This document shows positions 1 to 12,082 of a stretch of 64,000 bases of DNA, piece after piece. A program made the position numbers and the translations under genes. Origin of the DNA: Megalonaias nervosa (Eukaryota; Mollusca; Bivalvia; Unionida; Unionidae); assembly GCA_016617855.1 (NCBI GenBank), contig JAECUM010001143.1, forward strand, positions 89,214 through 153,213, in the 5' to 3' direction. Numbering within the stretch: position 1 is the stretch's first letter; each line of letters begins with the position of its first letter. The notes under the pieces were generated by a model. It was given only the letters and a program-made list of their open reading frames with translations. It made no database searches and had not been told where the DNA came from.

Positions 1-449
1 GATTTGATGTAGGTGGCAGCAATATCCCAGTCAGCAATTCAGCCTTTACATGCAAAATTGTACTAAAATATGCCAGTCTGTCAACCAGCGTTGAATAATG
101 GACTTCAGTTCATCCCAAGAGATCTGTACTTATCCTTCCCTCTACCTGCATCAGAGTCATTTAACTTGTTTAAGTGGGAGCAGATAAAATTGAAATGATT
201 TTACCACAATATCTACCTGTCATTATTAAATGCAGAATAATAATTTGATCCAACAAGAAGTCCACACATGTAATTAAAAGTACCTACTGGAGCCAAATTT
301 AACTTTGTGTGGGTAGTTATTTCCCCAGGCTATGTCCGAAGTAACAAGATCGGGGTGTTTTAACTATACACCATCTGTTTGTCCATCTAAACATGCTGAA
401 TAGTGATTTGCTTCAATTAAAATGGCTATCATTCTCAAGCTAATGTGGA
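1..449. other. No recognisable gene; unique AT-rich sequence
   Basis: I see no coding segment, repeat family or RNA gene here. Short ORFs are chance openings. Confidence 0.5.
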
Positions 450-676
450 TTGTTGTTGCTCTTGTTGTTATGGGTTTAATGCCATTTTTCAGCACATGAA
501 AGGCTATACATGGCAGCCAATATATATGGTGGAGGAAGCCACCAACCTGCCAGAAGCTATTGGCAAGTTTTCTCACATACCCTTTAGCCAAGCTTGATTC
601 ATGAACCCAGAGAGAAAGAGGTGAGACATCATTGATCTGTGAAGTCAAGCACCTTAGATCACTCGGCCATTGTGTG
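450..676 (-). mobile_element. SINE family B copy 1 (tRNA-Leu/Ser-like head)
   Basis: Reverse-strand copy of the commonest SINE in the window. Read on the minus strand it has a degenerate tRNA-like head with a GGCCGAGTG-type A box. A body follows containing AAAACTTGCC, then a GGAGGAAG/TATAC block seen reversed near 525-535, then CATGTATAGCC and GCTGAAAAATGGC. It ends in a tail rich in ACA triplets (GTTGTT repeats at 451-471 on the plus strand). The long gap between A and B boxes fits a class II tRNA (Leu or Ser) ancestor. This copy is full length but diverged. Nine further copies lie in the window. Confidence 0.8.
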
Positions 677-830
677 GATGGTAGCTATAGCCATGGAATT
701 TGGTTATAACAGACTGAATGTCCATTCTGCCCATATATTCTCCATCTATATCGAATACTGAGATACACACAACAAAACATTACTATTACATTAAGTAATG
801 GAATACATGACTATACCTGCCTAGATATTG

Positions 831-955
831 TTTTACTGAGGTCCTTTAAAATGAGGGAGCACTGTAACTTGGCTCTACTGAGGCGCTTTACAAGGAGGGA
901 CCACTGTAACTTGATGTTTTACTGAGGTGCTTTATAATGAGGGTACATTGTTACT
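831..955. repeat. Degenerate 42-44 bp tandem repeat, about 3 copies
   Basis: The phrase TACTGAGG(T/C)(C/G)CTTTA followed by GGAGGGA and ACTGTAACTTG recurs with ACTGAG at 835, 877 and 921. It ends directly before a MITE P copy. No coding meaning. Confidence 0.7.
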
Positions 956-956
956 A

Positions 957-1172
957 TCTACACTCACTTATAAGTCAAGTCAAATTGCAAACAACAAAGA
1001 TCCAGATCTGCCAAAGCATAATGTACCTACAGATCAGGGTCAATATTGTTTGTTCTACTGATTATTCCTAACAATCTGCAAAGATCCAGACTGACCTGCA
1101 CATTATGCAAAGGCAGATCTAGATCTGTGCAGTTTTCAGTTGGACTCGTCTTATAAGCAAGTACAAATGGTA
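957..1172. mobile_element. Palindromic MITE, family P copy 1
   Basis: About 215 bp with terminal inverted repeats resembling ACTCGCTTATAAGTC on the left and GACTTATAAGC(G/A)AGTAC on the right. Inside are subterminal blocks GATCTGCC and GGCAGATC in inverted arrangement, and TTGTTTGTTCTACTGATTA in the centre. It encodes nothing, so it is a non-autonomous DNA transposon. Three more copies occur at about 9.7, 16.2 and 20.0 kb; the best-preserved termini are in the last two. Confidence 0.75.
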
Positions 1173-2460
1173 GTTGATCTGTTTTACTGAGAATCATTAT
1201 ATGTAGGGACCATGACTCCACATGAGGTCCATGCAAATGATTGCACACGGCTTAGTGTGGGCAGCAACTCCACAGGTGATGGGGTTCTGAAGCCTATGCT
1301 GTGTGTGTCTGTATGTATTTCTATGTAAATGTAATATGTCCCAAAAGGAGGTCCATACATGCAAGAACATGTACCTTCTCAAGCCAAATTTAACTTCATG
1401 TAGGTGGTAGCTAGAACCCAGCTGGCACAACTCCAACCTTCTGAGGTGTTCCGCCTACACACTGATTGTGTATCAGTTTGTCTTCAAGAAAATACTTATT
1501 GACACTAAGTACTTGCTGCATGCAATGACTTTTAAAATTTTCCACTTGTGATATAACCATTTCAAATTTGGACACTAAAGTGGAACTTCAGGGGGTTGGA
1601 GTAGAAGTAGAAAAGAGCAGCATATAATTTTTCTGACTGAAGGAATTGATTCTGGTCAGATGACATTATCCTGTTTAGTTCAATTAAATACTATAACTGT
1701 GTCTGGTCCAGAATTTTTCTAATGGGTTCAATTTTAAGTACGTGGTTCATTTTTATTTATAATGGCCACCTTTATAAGTTTACTGCAGTGAAAAGTATAC
1801 TCTCTTGACTGAAAAAGGCTCAGCTCAGCAAACTCTCTCCAAATTTGCCATTGTACACTATAAAACATGTTGCATCTCCAATTAGCATTACAATTAGTAT
1901 CATGTAAGGTATACCCGTAGTAGTAATTCACCTGCTACCATGAGTAACAGTAGACAATACTAACTGTGACCAACGTTCCCTCTAAGGCATGTACACTAGT
2001 GAGCACTGTGCAGACTGCATGACATCAAACAACATACATTCGCTAAGACATCAAACAAGCTGCGCTAAGACATCGAACAAGCTGCACACGCGCACAGCTT
2101 AGCAGGAACATTGACTGTTAACCCAGAGTGGACTGGTAATCCTGGTACCCTTTGACAAGTCTGGTGGATCAGGCAGCCTGTCAGCTCATCCCCAGCTGTG
2201 AAGGCAGATGGCAAGGACTGTGTGTCGACAATGCAGCGCATCAGCTCAGGTGCAGCAGGAACTGATGTCCATAGACTTCTTCTGGACCTATCTCCAGATC
2301 GCTCGACCTGCCACTGGATTGAAACAGGCCTGGACAAACTCTACACAACTTTTCATCACTTAAATCCCACTCACACGCAAGTAATGACACTATTTGCTTT
2401 GATGCCATGGTCATCTTCAAACTTGATGGACAAATGACAAATGGGTCCAGATAACCATGA
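1173..2460. other. No recognisable gene
   Basis: Mostly single-copy looking sequence. Around 2038-2090 a 24-bp phrase with GCTAAGACATC(A/G)AACAAGCTGC is duplicated. ORFs at 2065-2337 (minus) and 2198-2437 (plus) overlap each other and resemble no family I know. Confidence 0.4.
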
Positions 2461-3345
2461 ATGCATATTTGAATCTTGATCCAAAAGTGCTAATATGTGA
2501 GTGCACATCTGGGTCAATTTTGTTCAACTTGTAACTAGCAACATAAACTCATACCTTGATCTGCAAGTACATTTATGTGTACATCTGGGTCTATAATGTT
2601 CAACTTATAACTAGTAATGTCAATCCCGATCTTGACCCACCAGTGCATAACCATAATTCACATTTTGAGGCAAGAATATTCAATCTTTCTTGGCTGGGGG
2701 CCAAAACAGAAGAAAAAAAAAAGCTTAAGATCACAAGCTGCATGAGCAAGAACAGTTCCTTATCAATAATTATGCATGTTACCCTGATTAAAATACATAT
2801 TTTCAGAAGAGCTGCCTACATGGCCATGAGCTACACAATCTGAACATGGCCATGAGCTACACAATCTGAACATGGCCATGAGCTACACAATCTGAACATG
2901 GCCATGAGCTACACAATCTGAATATGGCCATGAGCTGCACAATCTGAGGGTCTGAGCCACAGTGTGGACACACCCGTTTTAGGGTCTATACTTTTTAACT
3001 GAGAACTAGCAACATTGATCTAAATCTTTATTCATCAAATCATGTAATAGCACTGCAGGTCTACGCTGTTTAGGTGAGAAATAGCAACTTTTTTTTTATC
3101 CACAAGTGCAGATCCACATTGGCACATCAGGGTTTACTCTGTTAGATTGAGAACTACCAACATGGATCAAGACCTCCATCCTCCAGCCCATATGTGAAGA
3201 TACATGTACTAACAACACAAACACAGATTTTGATATGCCAGCTGATACAGTGGATGACAGACCTTGGTCTACTCTATTTGATTGGGTTTAGTGACGTAGA
3301 CCCTGATCTGCCAGTTTATATACATAGATCTTCACGAGTCATGTC
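2461..3345. repeat. Degenerate 75-90 bp repeat array
   Basis: A phrase of the type CTTGATC-CA-AAGTGCA then CACATCTGGGTCTA, TGTTCAACTTG, AACTAGCAAC recurs near 2470, 2555, 2630, 2995, 3085 and 3160, with growing divergence. The units are too diverged to give a fixed period by eye. A young 26-bp tandem repeat sits inside the array. Confidence 0.55.
2818..2947. repeat. 26-bp tandem repeat, 5 copies
   Basis: The unit ACATGGCCATGAGCTACACA followed by ATCTGA is repeated five times. The first four copies are almost identical and the last has two changes. The near identity suggests recent expansion. There are no unique spacers, so it is not a CRISPR array. Confidence 0.95.
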
Positions 3346-3984
3346 AAAAACATTTTATCTGCTCTACCTATGTTTTTTAAATCTCAACTTAATAAACCTT
3401 GCCATTGGACAAGTGTCTGACCAGGCTTCACAATGTGTTAGTGTGGTCCAATCCACTGCACCATACTGCACAGATTGTGTGAGATATGTATAAAGTATAT
3501 AAATTTCCCCTTGGCCCTCTGGTTGACATTTGTATGGAAGCATTCTTTACAATTAATAAGTGTTTTACTGCTTTTAAAACAGCATTATCAATTTTAATGT
3601 TGACTTTAAAAATGTACCTGCCTGGGACTAAATTCCTGCAGTAAGGCATTTGTAAGTAAATTCTTGCAGTAAAGCATTTGTCAGATTGGACTAATCCCAG
3701 ATGTCAGGTGATCCAATTCATACAGTGCTGGTTATACATGTTTGTTCAAACATGAAAAAATGATCTTAAAAATGTGCATTTGTGAACATGTATATACATA
3801 CTGTGTATATAAGGTCATCCTTGTCTTTTCATGCCCTGTAGGTGTATATATTGTTATGGGTGAGAATCTCAAACGTTCAGACATAAGTTGTATGACCAAG
3901 GTGTAAAGTCCCAAGGGATGTCAATAGTTGTCAATTTGCTGTATGATCCATGGGGCTAAGTCTTTAGGTGTTAGGAAGACCCCA
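3346..3984. other. No recognisable gene
   Basis: Single-copy looking sequence with a small imperfect duplication, TTC(C/T)TGCAGTAA(G/A)GCATTTG, at about 3632-3690. ORFs here are short and without recognisable motifs. Confidence 0.4.
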
Positions 3985-3996
3985 GGCATGATCATG

Positions 3997-4128
3997 TTGC
4001 TGTTGTTGTTGCTGTAGGGTTTAATGCCATTTTTTTAGCACAAGATAGGCTATACATGGTGGCCAGTATAAATGGTAGAGGAAGAACCCGGGAAAACCCC
4101 AGAAAGAACCACCGACCCATGAGAAGCT
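3997..4128 (-). mobile_element. SINE family B copy 2, 5'-truncated with perfect 12-bp TSD
   Basis: Only the 3' half of SINE B is present, from the GGTCGGTGGTTC block to the ACA-type tail (TGTTGTTGTTGC on the plus strand). It is flanked by an exact duplication GGCATGATCATG at 3985-3996 and 4129-4140. This marks a 5'-truncated retroposition by target-primed reverse transcription. The truncation point is close to that of copy 10 at 60.9 kb. Confidence 0.92.
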
Positions 4129-4140
4129 GGCATGATCATG

Positions 4141-4984
4141 GCATGTACTGATATATATACCTGGCCAATGATCACGCCTGCCAATTCTCACATGTGCACG
4201 ACAAGAAACAAAGAAGTTAATTCAAATTAGGCCTATCATGATCGGTCATGTGGTCACATCGCTATCTGAATGGAAGACAAAAAAGATGGGAAATGTTAAA
4301 AACTGATCTGAATAAGCCAAAATAATTAAAAAACTGATTTATTTCATGTATTTATTGTTATAATGTCAAGATTGAAAGTTCAAGCATATTTGCATCCATT
4401 AAAGAACTGACAAACTTCATTAACTTTTGTTCGAAAATTGGAAGCACATGTATCTCCCAAAAAGTCTTTTTTTTAACTTGCAATCATAGCAATGGTTCAA
4501 GTGTCAGTGATATGGCCATATAATGTCATAGCTAATTTGTAAAAAGAATCCAACCACCATAGCTGCAACTCCCTCCAGGGAAATTTTTTTTTTTAAACTC
4601 ACTTTGGCACAATCTACACCAGTAGGACTATCACTGACAGAATTTCACCTCTATTGCAAGATTACACAATATCCCAGCCCTTATTTTGAAACCACAGGTA
4701 TAATAAACATGTAATAACAACTGCTCTTCTTTGAAGAGCACTGCATTAATCGATTGTGGTTAACCTTCAAACCGCAAAATGAGATAAAACAACTTTTACT
4801 AAATCCATATAAAGATTATTGGTGGTATCATCTGTCACGCCTAAAGGCAAAAGCTGGCTCAGTTACCAAAACATTACTGACAAAACATGAAATTATTCAC
4901 TGGGAATTTACTTTTCTTGAGACCTGGCAATGTGTAAAACATGTTGCCGATAAATTCACACAAATGAACAAAATGTTTTAACTA
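4141..4984. other. No recognisable gene
   Basis: AT-rich sequence with no repeat family or coding signature that I can support. The 75-codon ORF at 4754-4981 ends exactly where the tandem array begins and shows no motif. Confidence 0.4.
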
Positions 4985-5254
4985 TACAGTCCTGCACATT
5001 GAGATTGTTATACCAATACAGTCCTGCACATTGAGATTGTTATACCAACACAGTCCTGCACATTGAGATTGTTATACCAATACAGTCCTGCACATTGAGA
5101 TTGTTACCAATACAGTCCTGCACATTGAGATTGTTATACCAATACAGTCCTGCACATTGTGATTGTTATACCAATACAGTCCTGCACATTGAGATTGTTA
5201 TACCAATACAGTCCTGCACATTGAGATTGTTATACCAATACAGTCCTGCACATT
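4985..5254. repeat. 32-bp tandem repeat, about 8.5 copies
   Basis: Unit TACAGTCCTGCACATTGAGA plus TTGTTATACCAA. Copies are nearly identical; one lacks two bases (TTGTTACCAA) and one has a G-to-T change. This is a minisatellite of recent origin. Confidence 0.97.
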
Positions 5255-5924
5255 AATGTTTCATAAAATTCTTTAGTAAAAGAAACCTGACACATCTTCA
5301 CAAGCCTCATGTGAAAAATGACTATAGAAAGATTTCCTTGTTTCCCATGAATCTGCATAATCCTGAAAAACAATCACTGCAAGCCAGAGTAAAACTTTCT
5401 CAGATGCTTCATCCAATAGGACTTTTCTTGTTGACTGAGTAAGCCAATCAAATTTCCTCTTCCAAATGCAGATACCTATTGATTGATATGAATTTATGTC
5501 TTCTGATGTACAAGAGTCTATTTCACTGACTTAGTAAGGAAGTTTTTATATACTGTATCAATAAAAAATGAAGAGATCTGATTGCATACAGCCACAGGTG
5601 AAAAGACAGTATACTGGATTTTCACTCACAGCTTGTGTACACTACATCGCTGACTGGTATAGAGTAGTTTACAACACTTTGGAAAAGGAAAAAACAAGAT
5701 GTGCAATCAACTTGTCAGTGTAATTTACATGCAATTTTTTAACTACTAAATAACTGGTATTAATTAATATCATGTTATTACATCAGCATTTTTTTTATTT
5801 CAGCACCAAATAATGTAATAAACCTCCAACCTCCATCATTGGATGCCTTGTAGACTTAAAAGGATGTATAACAGGACCATTGCACCCTCATACATGCCTT
5901 AAGAGGCAACGAATGGAAGCAGGA
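5255..5924. other. No recognisable gene
   Basis: AT-rich single-copy looking sequence between the 32-bp array and a tRNA-like SINE. I see no conserved coding segment. Confidence 0.4.
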
Positions 5925-6060
5925 TTCTGAGGAACCACAGTGGCTCAGTGGTATGCATGCCCAACTCATGATTATGTGGATACTGGTTTGAATCAAACCA
6001 TAGGATCAACTTCGCATTGGCTACTGTGATGTATCTTTGAGCAAGACACTTGACACCAAC
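5925..6060 (+). mobile_element. tRNA-derived SINE fragment (family D)
   Basis: The segment has a Pol III A-box-like GTGGCTCAGTGGTATGC and a B-box-like GGTTTGAATC at tRNA spacing. It continues into a stretch with CTTTGAGCAAGACACTTGAC, a motif common in the central part of several invertebrate and fish tRNA-SINEs. The tRNA-like region would not fold into a clean cloverleaf, so this is a retroposon rather than a tRNA gene. Only one copy was noticed. Confidence 0.6.
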
Positions 6061-6392
6061 TTGTTGTGAGTTGCCTTTTATCACATGCCTCTACAATATT
6101 AACAACACCCACCTCAATATTCCAACAGAATATGATAGGCACTAAAGAATGAACAGGATTTTCCATACAATGGCAATCAACATTTGAATATTGCTCATTT
6201 GTTTTTTTCCAGACCACTTTTGTAAAAGAATTAATTTTACTGTCTACTTCTTGTTGCGAGTTGTCTTTTATCACGTGCCTCTTCAATATTTAACAACAAC
6301 CAACTTAACATTCCAACAGATTATGACCGGCACTAAAGAATGAACAGAATCTTCCATACAATGGAATAAACATTTGAATATCTGCTTGCAGA
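6059..6392. repeat. Diverged direct duplication of about 140 bp
   Basis: Positions 6059-6200 and 6251-6392 share the blocks GTTG(T/C)GAGTTG(C/T)CTTTTATCAC, CC(A/T)ACAGA(A/T)TATGA, GGCACTAAAGAATGAACAG and CTTCCATACAATGG. The spacing is about 192 bp, and the copies differ by substitutions and small indels. Confidence 0.8.
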
Positions 6393-7439
6393 AAAAGAAA
6401 GTGACACTTTTGTGACAATTGTGAAACACATGTAGACTTTCAAAGCCCATATTGTGACAAACATTAAATAATGGGTGAACAAACAGGTGAACTTTTGTCT
6501 TTATTTTGATTGGTCAATATTCAAGAATGTCTAATGCTATCAATGTTGTGTTTCACTTCCTTGTCTATTCAGTGAAGTTCACCCATATGTGAGACCCTAT
6601 TCTTTTTTGAAAGAAACAATATACTGTTCAGTTTAAAGAAATGTTTAGACACGTTTCAAGTGGGTGGTATAAATAGTAATAAAGCATATCTATAAACTAC
6701 ACACTGAAACCGAAACATTGTACAGATAAATAAGTCTCATACAAACAGTGAAATAAACCTCCACACATTAATCGTACTTGTACAAAGAGTGTTAATCCCA
6801 TCATTATCTGAAACAACATCTACCAACAGTTTTCACTTAAACAACTTCTCATCTATGACATGAGAAAAAGAAATGAAATAACTAATGTACCAGCTTGTCA
6901 CACAATATGATTTCAACTTCAAACAACAATACCTGAAAGTCTGGTTTAGTAATTTTCTCCGATACAAAAGTAAAAAAAAAACCGAAGTACTATACATCAC
7001 TCTCATATAAAATTTAAAATTTATAAACTAAGATTTAAAAACATCTACTTAAATAATACATGTCATACAACGATTTTAGAATCTACATATACCTACATCA
7101 AAACTGAAAAGTATGATTGGTATGATTGGTTCATCATTTTCACATTTAAGCAGATATGATTGTTTATTGCACAAGCAGACAGAATTATCATATCGCTATA
7201 GTAGAGATAACCATATTCAGTGGCTAAGCACACTATATATAATTGCAGTATTTTATCTTGACACCTCTCTATGTAAATTGGTGCAAAACCATTGTGCAGA
7301 TAGAAAATTTTATGAAATTTGGTTGAAAAATGTTCAAGTTATGATGATTTTAATTTGTAAATAACGTGTAGTGGCACTTAGTCTGTTTTGCTGTTTTAAC
7401 AACATTCTTAGGCCCACTGCAGCCAGTAGATTTGTTTTG
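6393..7439. other. No recognisable gene
   Basis: Very AT-rich sequence. The ORF at 7113-7364 has no recognisable motif. The phrase GTATGATTG is duplicated at 7102-7125. Confidence 0.4.
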
Positions 7440-7610
7440 GTGAAGGCAGAATAGGGGAGAACCCCGGAAGGAACCACCAGCCAAAAGGAAGCTACTGGCA
7501 AGCTTTTCACATACCCACATTGGTTGAGCCAAGACTCAAACCACATGAACTGAGATGTCAGTGATCTGCAAAGGCGAGTGCCTTAGACCACCTAGTCCCC
7601 ACCCCCCAGT
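7440..7610 (-). mobile_element. SINE family B copy 3
   Basis: Minus-strand copy. The GGGGACTAGGTGG head is seen as CCACCTAGTCCCC at about 7588-7600. The AAAGCTTGCCAGTAGCTTCC block and the CCGGGGTTCTCC block are present. The 3' tail is degraded beyond about 7440. Confidence 0.7.
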
Positions 7611-8744
7611 GTCAGTGCTCCTGTGACTCAAGTGATGCTCACACCTTTACCAATGATTATACTGGTTAGTGGTCCATTAATATCAGCATATACTGGTCGG
7701 TGGTCCATCAATATCAGCACATGTTAGGGTTGGAGTGGCATGTGATGATTCTTACATCTACTGAGGATTTAAGAGGGATTTGCTGTGACAACAAAACAGA
7801 ACAACACCTGTCCCTATGGTGACAGATTAAATACTAAAGCACTTGACTGAACCTGATGCTGATGACTAAGAGTGCATGCTGCTGCTTTTACTACCAACAA
7901 GTTCACCATTCAATGACTATTGGGACTGGCACACTAATGAACAGAAGATATTGATGCCTTTATATAAACTATATACGTGTGTCATACACACACACACATT
8001 CAAGGGTCCCACATCAGTGAGTCCAGTAATTCCTGGGTATAATTTTGGGGAAGTCCCTGCAATAAATATTGGAAGCCCCAAAATGTTCTTTGATAGAAAG
8101 AGTCAAAAGATCTCTGAGATTAGTACATGATTCACTTCTTTGTCGTTTCAATCATTTGGTAAATAGAGTGAAGCTGTGTTCACGCCTATCGATGAGTAAT
8201 TAATTCTTTCAAAATACTTTACTAATTCAGAGGAATACAAGTTTTACCCTTAGGGATATACTTATAGTCGCATCTGACTGTTTGTTTGGGCATATTCGCA
8301 GAAGTCTGAAAGTCACTAAGATGTCCTATCCTCACAAAACGGGGCATCTCATGGGGAAAAATTCATGTAGGTAGCATAAGCAGTTCTGAGTGTAGCTTAC
8401 TCAGAGTACGGTGTAATTACAACGAAGTAATGAGGTTTATGCCTCTATTGTAGCAAACCCAATGACATGACTGATGATCTGGTTATAGGAAAATTATGTG
8501 GGAGTAATATTACAAAAAACACATCTACCTGCCATCCAGAAATGGAAATAATCTTACCGCTCAACAGGTGTTTCCAAAACAAATGGTGCTGTTGAACCAA
8601 AACAAATAGCAACAGAGATCAATTTAAATGAAGTGAAGCAGAATTAGTCAGATTCTTTCAGTACCATGGTCTGGTGGTGTGCATGCTTTTGTTAAATGTA
8701 AAAATCACTGTCAAAACTCTGCATAAGTAAGCTGCCTTTGGGCC
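7611..8744. other. No recognisable gene
   Basis: Single-copy looking sequence. A short imperfect duplication (ACTGGT(T/C)(A/G)GTGGTCCAT) occurs at 7660-7710. ORF 7876-8130 shows no motif. Confidence 0.4.
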
Positions 8745-8940
8745 AGGGTGGTTAAGTTGTTAGCACACAGGACTTGCAACTAAAAGGGTGCATGTTCAAA
8801 TCCTACAATGAAACCTGCCTGGGTCTGTTACCATGGCATGGTATGTTCGTGGTCAAGGCACTTTACTCCAATTACCCTGGCACTCAATACTTGTGTTGCT
8901 GTAACAATGCAGAAATCTACAGGTACATGTACCCAGCACA
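8745..8940 (+). mobile_element. tRNA-derived SINE (family C), single copy
   Basis: The head has an A-box-like GTGGTTAAGTTGTTAGCAC, an anticodon-loop-like ACTTGCAACTAAAAGG, and a B-box-like ATGTTCAAATCC at tRNA spacing. The following body includes GTGGTCAAGGCACTTTACTCC, related to the shared SINE motif with CAAGGCACTT. The SINE A copy to its right may have inserted in its tail. The head is too diverged to be a working tRNA. Confidence 0.65.
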
Positions 8941-8957
8941 TAGTTTGTTTCATCAGG

Positions 8958-9240
8958 TGTGCATGTGTGTGATTTAGATTTTTAACATAGCTTTAACACA
9001 GTCTCAGTTATATCACTATGATGTATGCAATGTGACAGTTTTATAGTGCTGTCTAGCACTGAGGCATCATGACACCAACATGTAGCATCATGTCCCACCC
9101 AGTCACATTATCCTGACACCAGGCCGACCAGTCATAACACTAACCTCTTAATGCTGAGCACCTAGCGATGCAGCTGTTAGTACCATTTTTTAAAGTGTTT
9201 GGTATGACTTGGTGGGGGTTCGAACCTGTGAGCTCCCACA
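8958..9240 (-). mobile_element. SINE family A copy 1, perfect 13-bp TSD
   Basis: Minus-strand copy. On the plus strand it runs from a TG-rich tail (GTGCATGTGTGTG) through ATTTAGATTTTTAACATAGC, GACACCAGGCCGACCAG and CTCTTAATGCTGAGC to the B-box end of the tRNA-like head (GGTTCGAACC on the minus strand). It is bounded by an exact duplication TTGTTTCATCAGG at 8945-8957 and 9241-9253. The head is 5'-truncated just past the B box. Confidence 0.92.
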
Positions 9241-9448
9241 TTGTTTCATCAGGCTATCTGGGAACTTTAAGTCACTACCATTAATACCATGAAAACTGTA
9301 GCCATTAGAAACCTAAAGTAAATTGCAGTGACTGATAAACATATGGAACTTTGAATCACCTTTGCCAAAGTAAAAAAAAACAGGTGTGTTTACTGTAACC
9401 CAACTAATATTTGTAACATTCTCCCATTCCATTCTTTAAGATGTACAG

Positions 9449-9597
9449 CAGTGGTTCCCAAACTTTTTGCCCCCCCCCCTTATCCTCAGCGCCTCTGACC
9501 TTACCCTGTAAGAAGCATTATACATCATTAGCGCCCCCCTCAGTAATCCCACTGCCCCCGCCCCCGTGGGAAGTACTGCCCATTTTGGGGACCAATG
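9449..9597. mobile_element. hAT-type MITE copy 1 with perfect 8-bp TSD
   Basis: It begins CAGTGGTTCCCAAACTTTTT and ends with the inverse of CATTGGTCCCCAAAAT. It is flanked by an exact 8-bp duplication ATGTACAG at 9441-9448 and 9598-9605. The CA(G)TGGTTC(C/T)CAAAC terminus and 8-bp duplication are classic for the hAT superfamily. The interior is C-rich and non-coding. Confidence 0.9.
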
Positions 9598-9671
9598 ATG
9601 TACAGTATGTTAGAAAGAATGTTATTTCCCGACATTTTCACAATCTGTCCTGCTCCAACTTTTGTCATTTA

Positions 9672-9893
9672 GGTATGTGTATACTCATTCGTAAGTCAAA
9701 CTGTAAACAACAAAGATCCTGATCTGCCATAGTATAATACACCTTCAGATCATGATCTACGTTGTTTGTTCTACTGATTACTCCTAACAAACTGCACAGA
9801 CCCACATCTGCCCATGCATTAAATGACTGCAAATCTGAGTCTGTTACAGTTTGCAGTTGGACAAGACTTATACACGCATATAATATGGTATTA
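9672..9893. mobile_element. Palindromic MITE, family P copy 2
   Basis: Diverged copy with ATACTCATTCGTAAGTC on the left and GACTTATACACG on the right. The conserved core CAACAAAGATCCTGATCTGCC and TTGTTTGTTCTACTGATTAC is present. Confidence 0.75.
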
Positions 9894-9949
9894 TGGCAAG
9901 CCACTCACAATAATTTCAGAGTTCTTTCTCAGAGTTCTTTCGTTTAACA

Positions 9950-12046
9950 ATCAGAAATAATCAAGAAAATATGAAGAAAAAAAAAATTTAACCAAAAAAG
10001 CCTACATACCAAACAAATTTTCTGCAAGCGTATTACAGGCAAAAGAATTCCTTTTACATTGTCTTAAAAAGGCACTATGTTGTAGATCAAGATTAAACCA
10101 GTAGTCTAAGACTCTGTGGACTCTGCTCATGTAACTGTATTAGAATTCAGCAGAAATAAAATTTGGTAAATTCAAAGGATTTACAGACAAAATTTCGTTT
10201 ACCTCCAAAATGAACCCATTTGCAGCCAAATGTATTCAGTAAAATAAACACAATTCCTTCTTAAATCTTCACAATATTGATTTACCAGTTGTGTTCATAC
10301 TGTACCTCTAACTAGAATCAATTTTACATAGTACAGCTTTGAAAATACATGTGTGATTTAAAGAAAAAACAATCCCCTAAAACGGATACTGACTTTTCCC
10401 TCCTTGCTACTATCAACAATTAAAAGTCCCTGTATTCCAAATCCACTTTCCCTTTGTGTCAGTATCATTCAGTGCGATACCTATGTGCCTTACTTATACA
10501 TCATTGATTCATGTACAGAGGTTTTATGATGTGGTTTTACAAGAGGTTCAAAACACTTTGATTTATTGATAAAGGTGTGCTTGATAATTGACCTATTAGT
10601 CACTGATAAAAGGTTTGGAGAGGTTATTAAGTACAAAGATCTTTATCAACTCTGAATGCCTCAGATATAAGACAAGTGACATGTGCACTGAATAAAAACT
10701 CTTTCCTTTACAAATGAGTCAGAAAACGTACAAACTACATTCAACTCAAATTCTTTTGCAACTTTACATTCCAATCTAACAGAATTATAATGTATAATAA
10801 TCTGAACAACTGAAGTCATGGAAAACATGAATGTTTCTCAAACAGAGAATGCAGTAATAACTCCAGTGCAGTATTATTTATTGATAAATTTTCATAAAAT
10901 TATCATGTTCTGGTGAAAAAGATATTATTTCTGTAGGTCACAAAATGATCAATATTTCTCACATTTTTCTATTTTGTATGTTTAATTAGATAAACCTTTT
11001 AACAGTGCAGAAGAAAACTGTAGCTGAGTTGCCTCCCTTGCATCACTACAGCAAAATAAAAGAAAAGCTAAAAATGCAAGATAAACCAGATGATGTTTGG
11101 AACATGATCAAACCAGAGACACATAAATGATCCTAAGAGGGTACAACTGGCTTAATGGTAAAGAAAACTAAATATATCATACTGCATTGGAAATAATCAC
11201 AAACACAAAATCAAAAGTTGTGCATTTTTTAATTCAGGAAGCCTAAAAGCACCTCAATTCAGTAGTTTATTATCATAAGTATCTACATGGACACAGAATA
11301 TATAACTAGAAATATTGTATGTTTATCAAATGCTCCATGTACAACTTTAAACTTAAACTCAAAAAGGTTATCAACTGAATACACTAATACATGAATAATA
11401 ACTCCAGAAATACTTTTTAATTAAGCTTACACTTAAGTTAGTTTATTCCAGAAATACTTTTTAATTATGTTTACACTTAAGGTAGTATATACTGGATACA
11501 CTATATGAAAATGATTGTTATATAGCATACAATATCTTTCGCTTGTATTAATTTTATTGTTTCCTTGTCTTCCAGTTTCAATCCAAAAATTACAAGACAA
11601 TGAGTGTTGTTAAATCTAATCAATGTTAATGGTCACACAAGAATCTGAAATGCGAAGAGGACCATAACCCAGAAATATATTTTCTTAAGCGATGAGTCAG
11701 CGGTCACCAAAATTTTTGGATAAAAGTTCTCTTTCACTGCATTATATATTAAAAATATTAAGTCACTTATTCCAAACAGTACTGTGATAGAATTTTAAGT
11801 TATGGATGGCATCAGTGGTAGTCATTGGCAGGGCCTAAAATCTTTCAACTTGGTGTCAACATTTTTAAAAAAAACTGATGAAAATCTCTTTTTCCCTTCA
11901 TGTATTGTTTCAAATTATAGACAGCTTAAACAATATGATATTATGTGGCTCAAGGTGACAAAATATTAACCGATCCCTTGACACAACAATGACTCCTGCG
12001 CCGTAACCCAGACAGTGACCGGCATCTATACTCCCTCACTGAGAGT

Positions 12047-12051
<5 letters not shown>
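9950..12051. other. Long AT-rich stretch without recognisable gene
   Basis: About 2.1 kb of very AT-rich sequence, probably intron 1 of the minus-strand MIDN-like gene if that gene continues leftward. The only structure seen is a 44-bp tandem duplication at 11404-11491 (CCAGAAATACTTTTTAATTA unit start). I found no segment flanked by splice sites that continues the ubiquitin-like domain. Confidence 0.4.
11404..11491. repeat. 44-bp tandem duplication
   Basis: Two copies of a unit starting CCAGAAATACTTTTTAATTA at 11404 and 11448, differing at a few positions. Confidence 0.85.

Positions 12052-12080
<29 letters not shown>
12052..12080. repeat. (AT)n microsatellite
   Basis: About 14 uninterrupted AT units. 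Confidence 0.98.

Positions 12081-12082
<2 letters not shown>

Noticed and set aside
2818..2947. CRISPR-like array
   Set aside because: 26-bp units are directly abutting with no unique spacers, in animal DNA.
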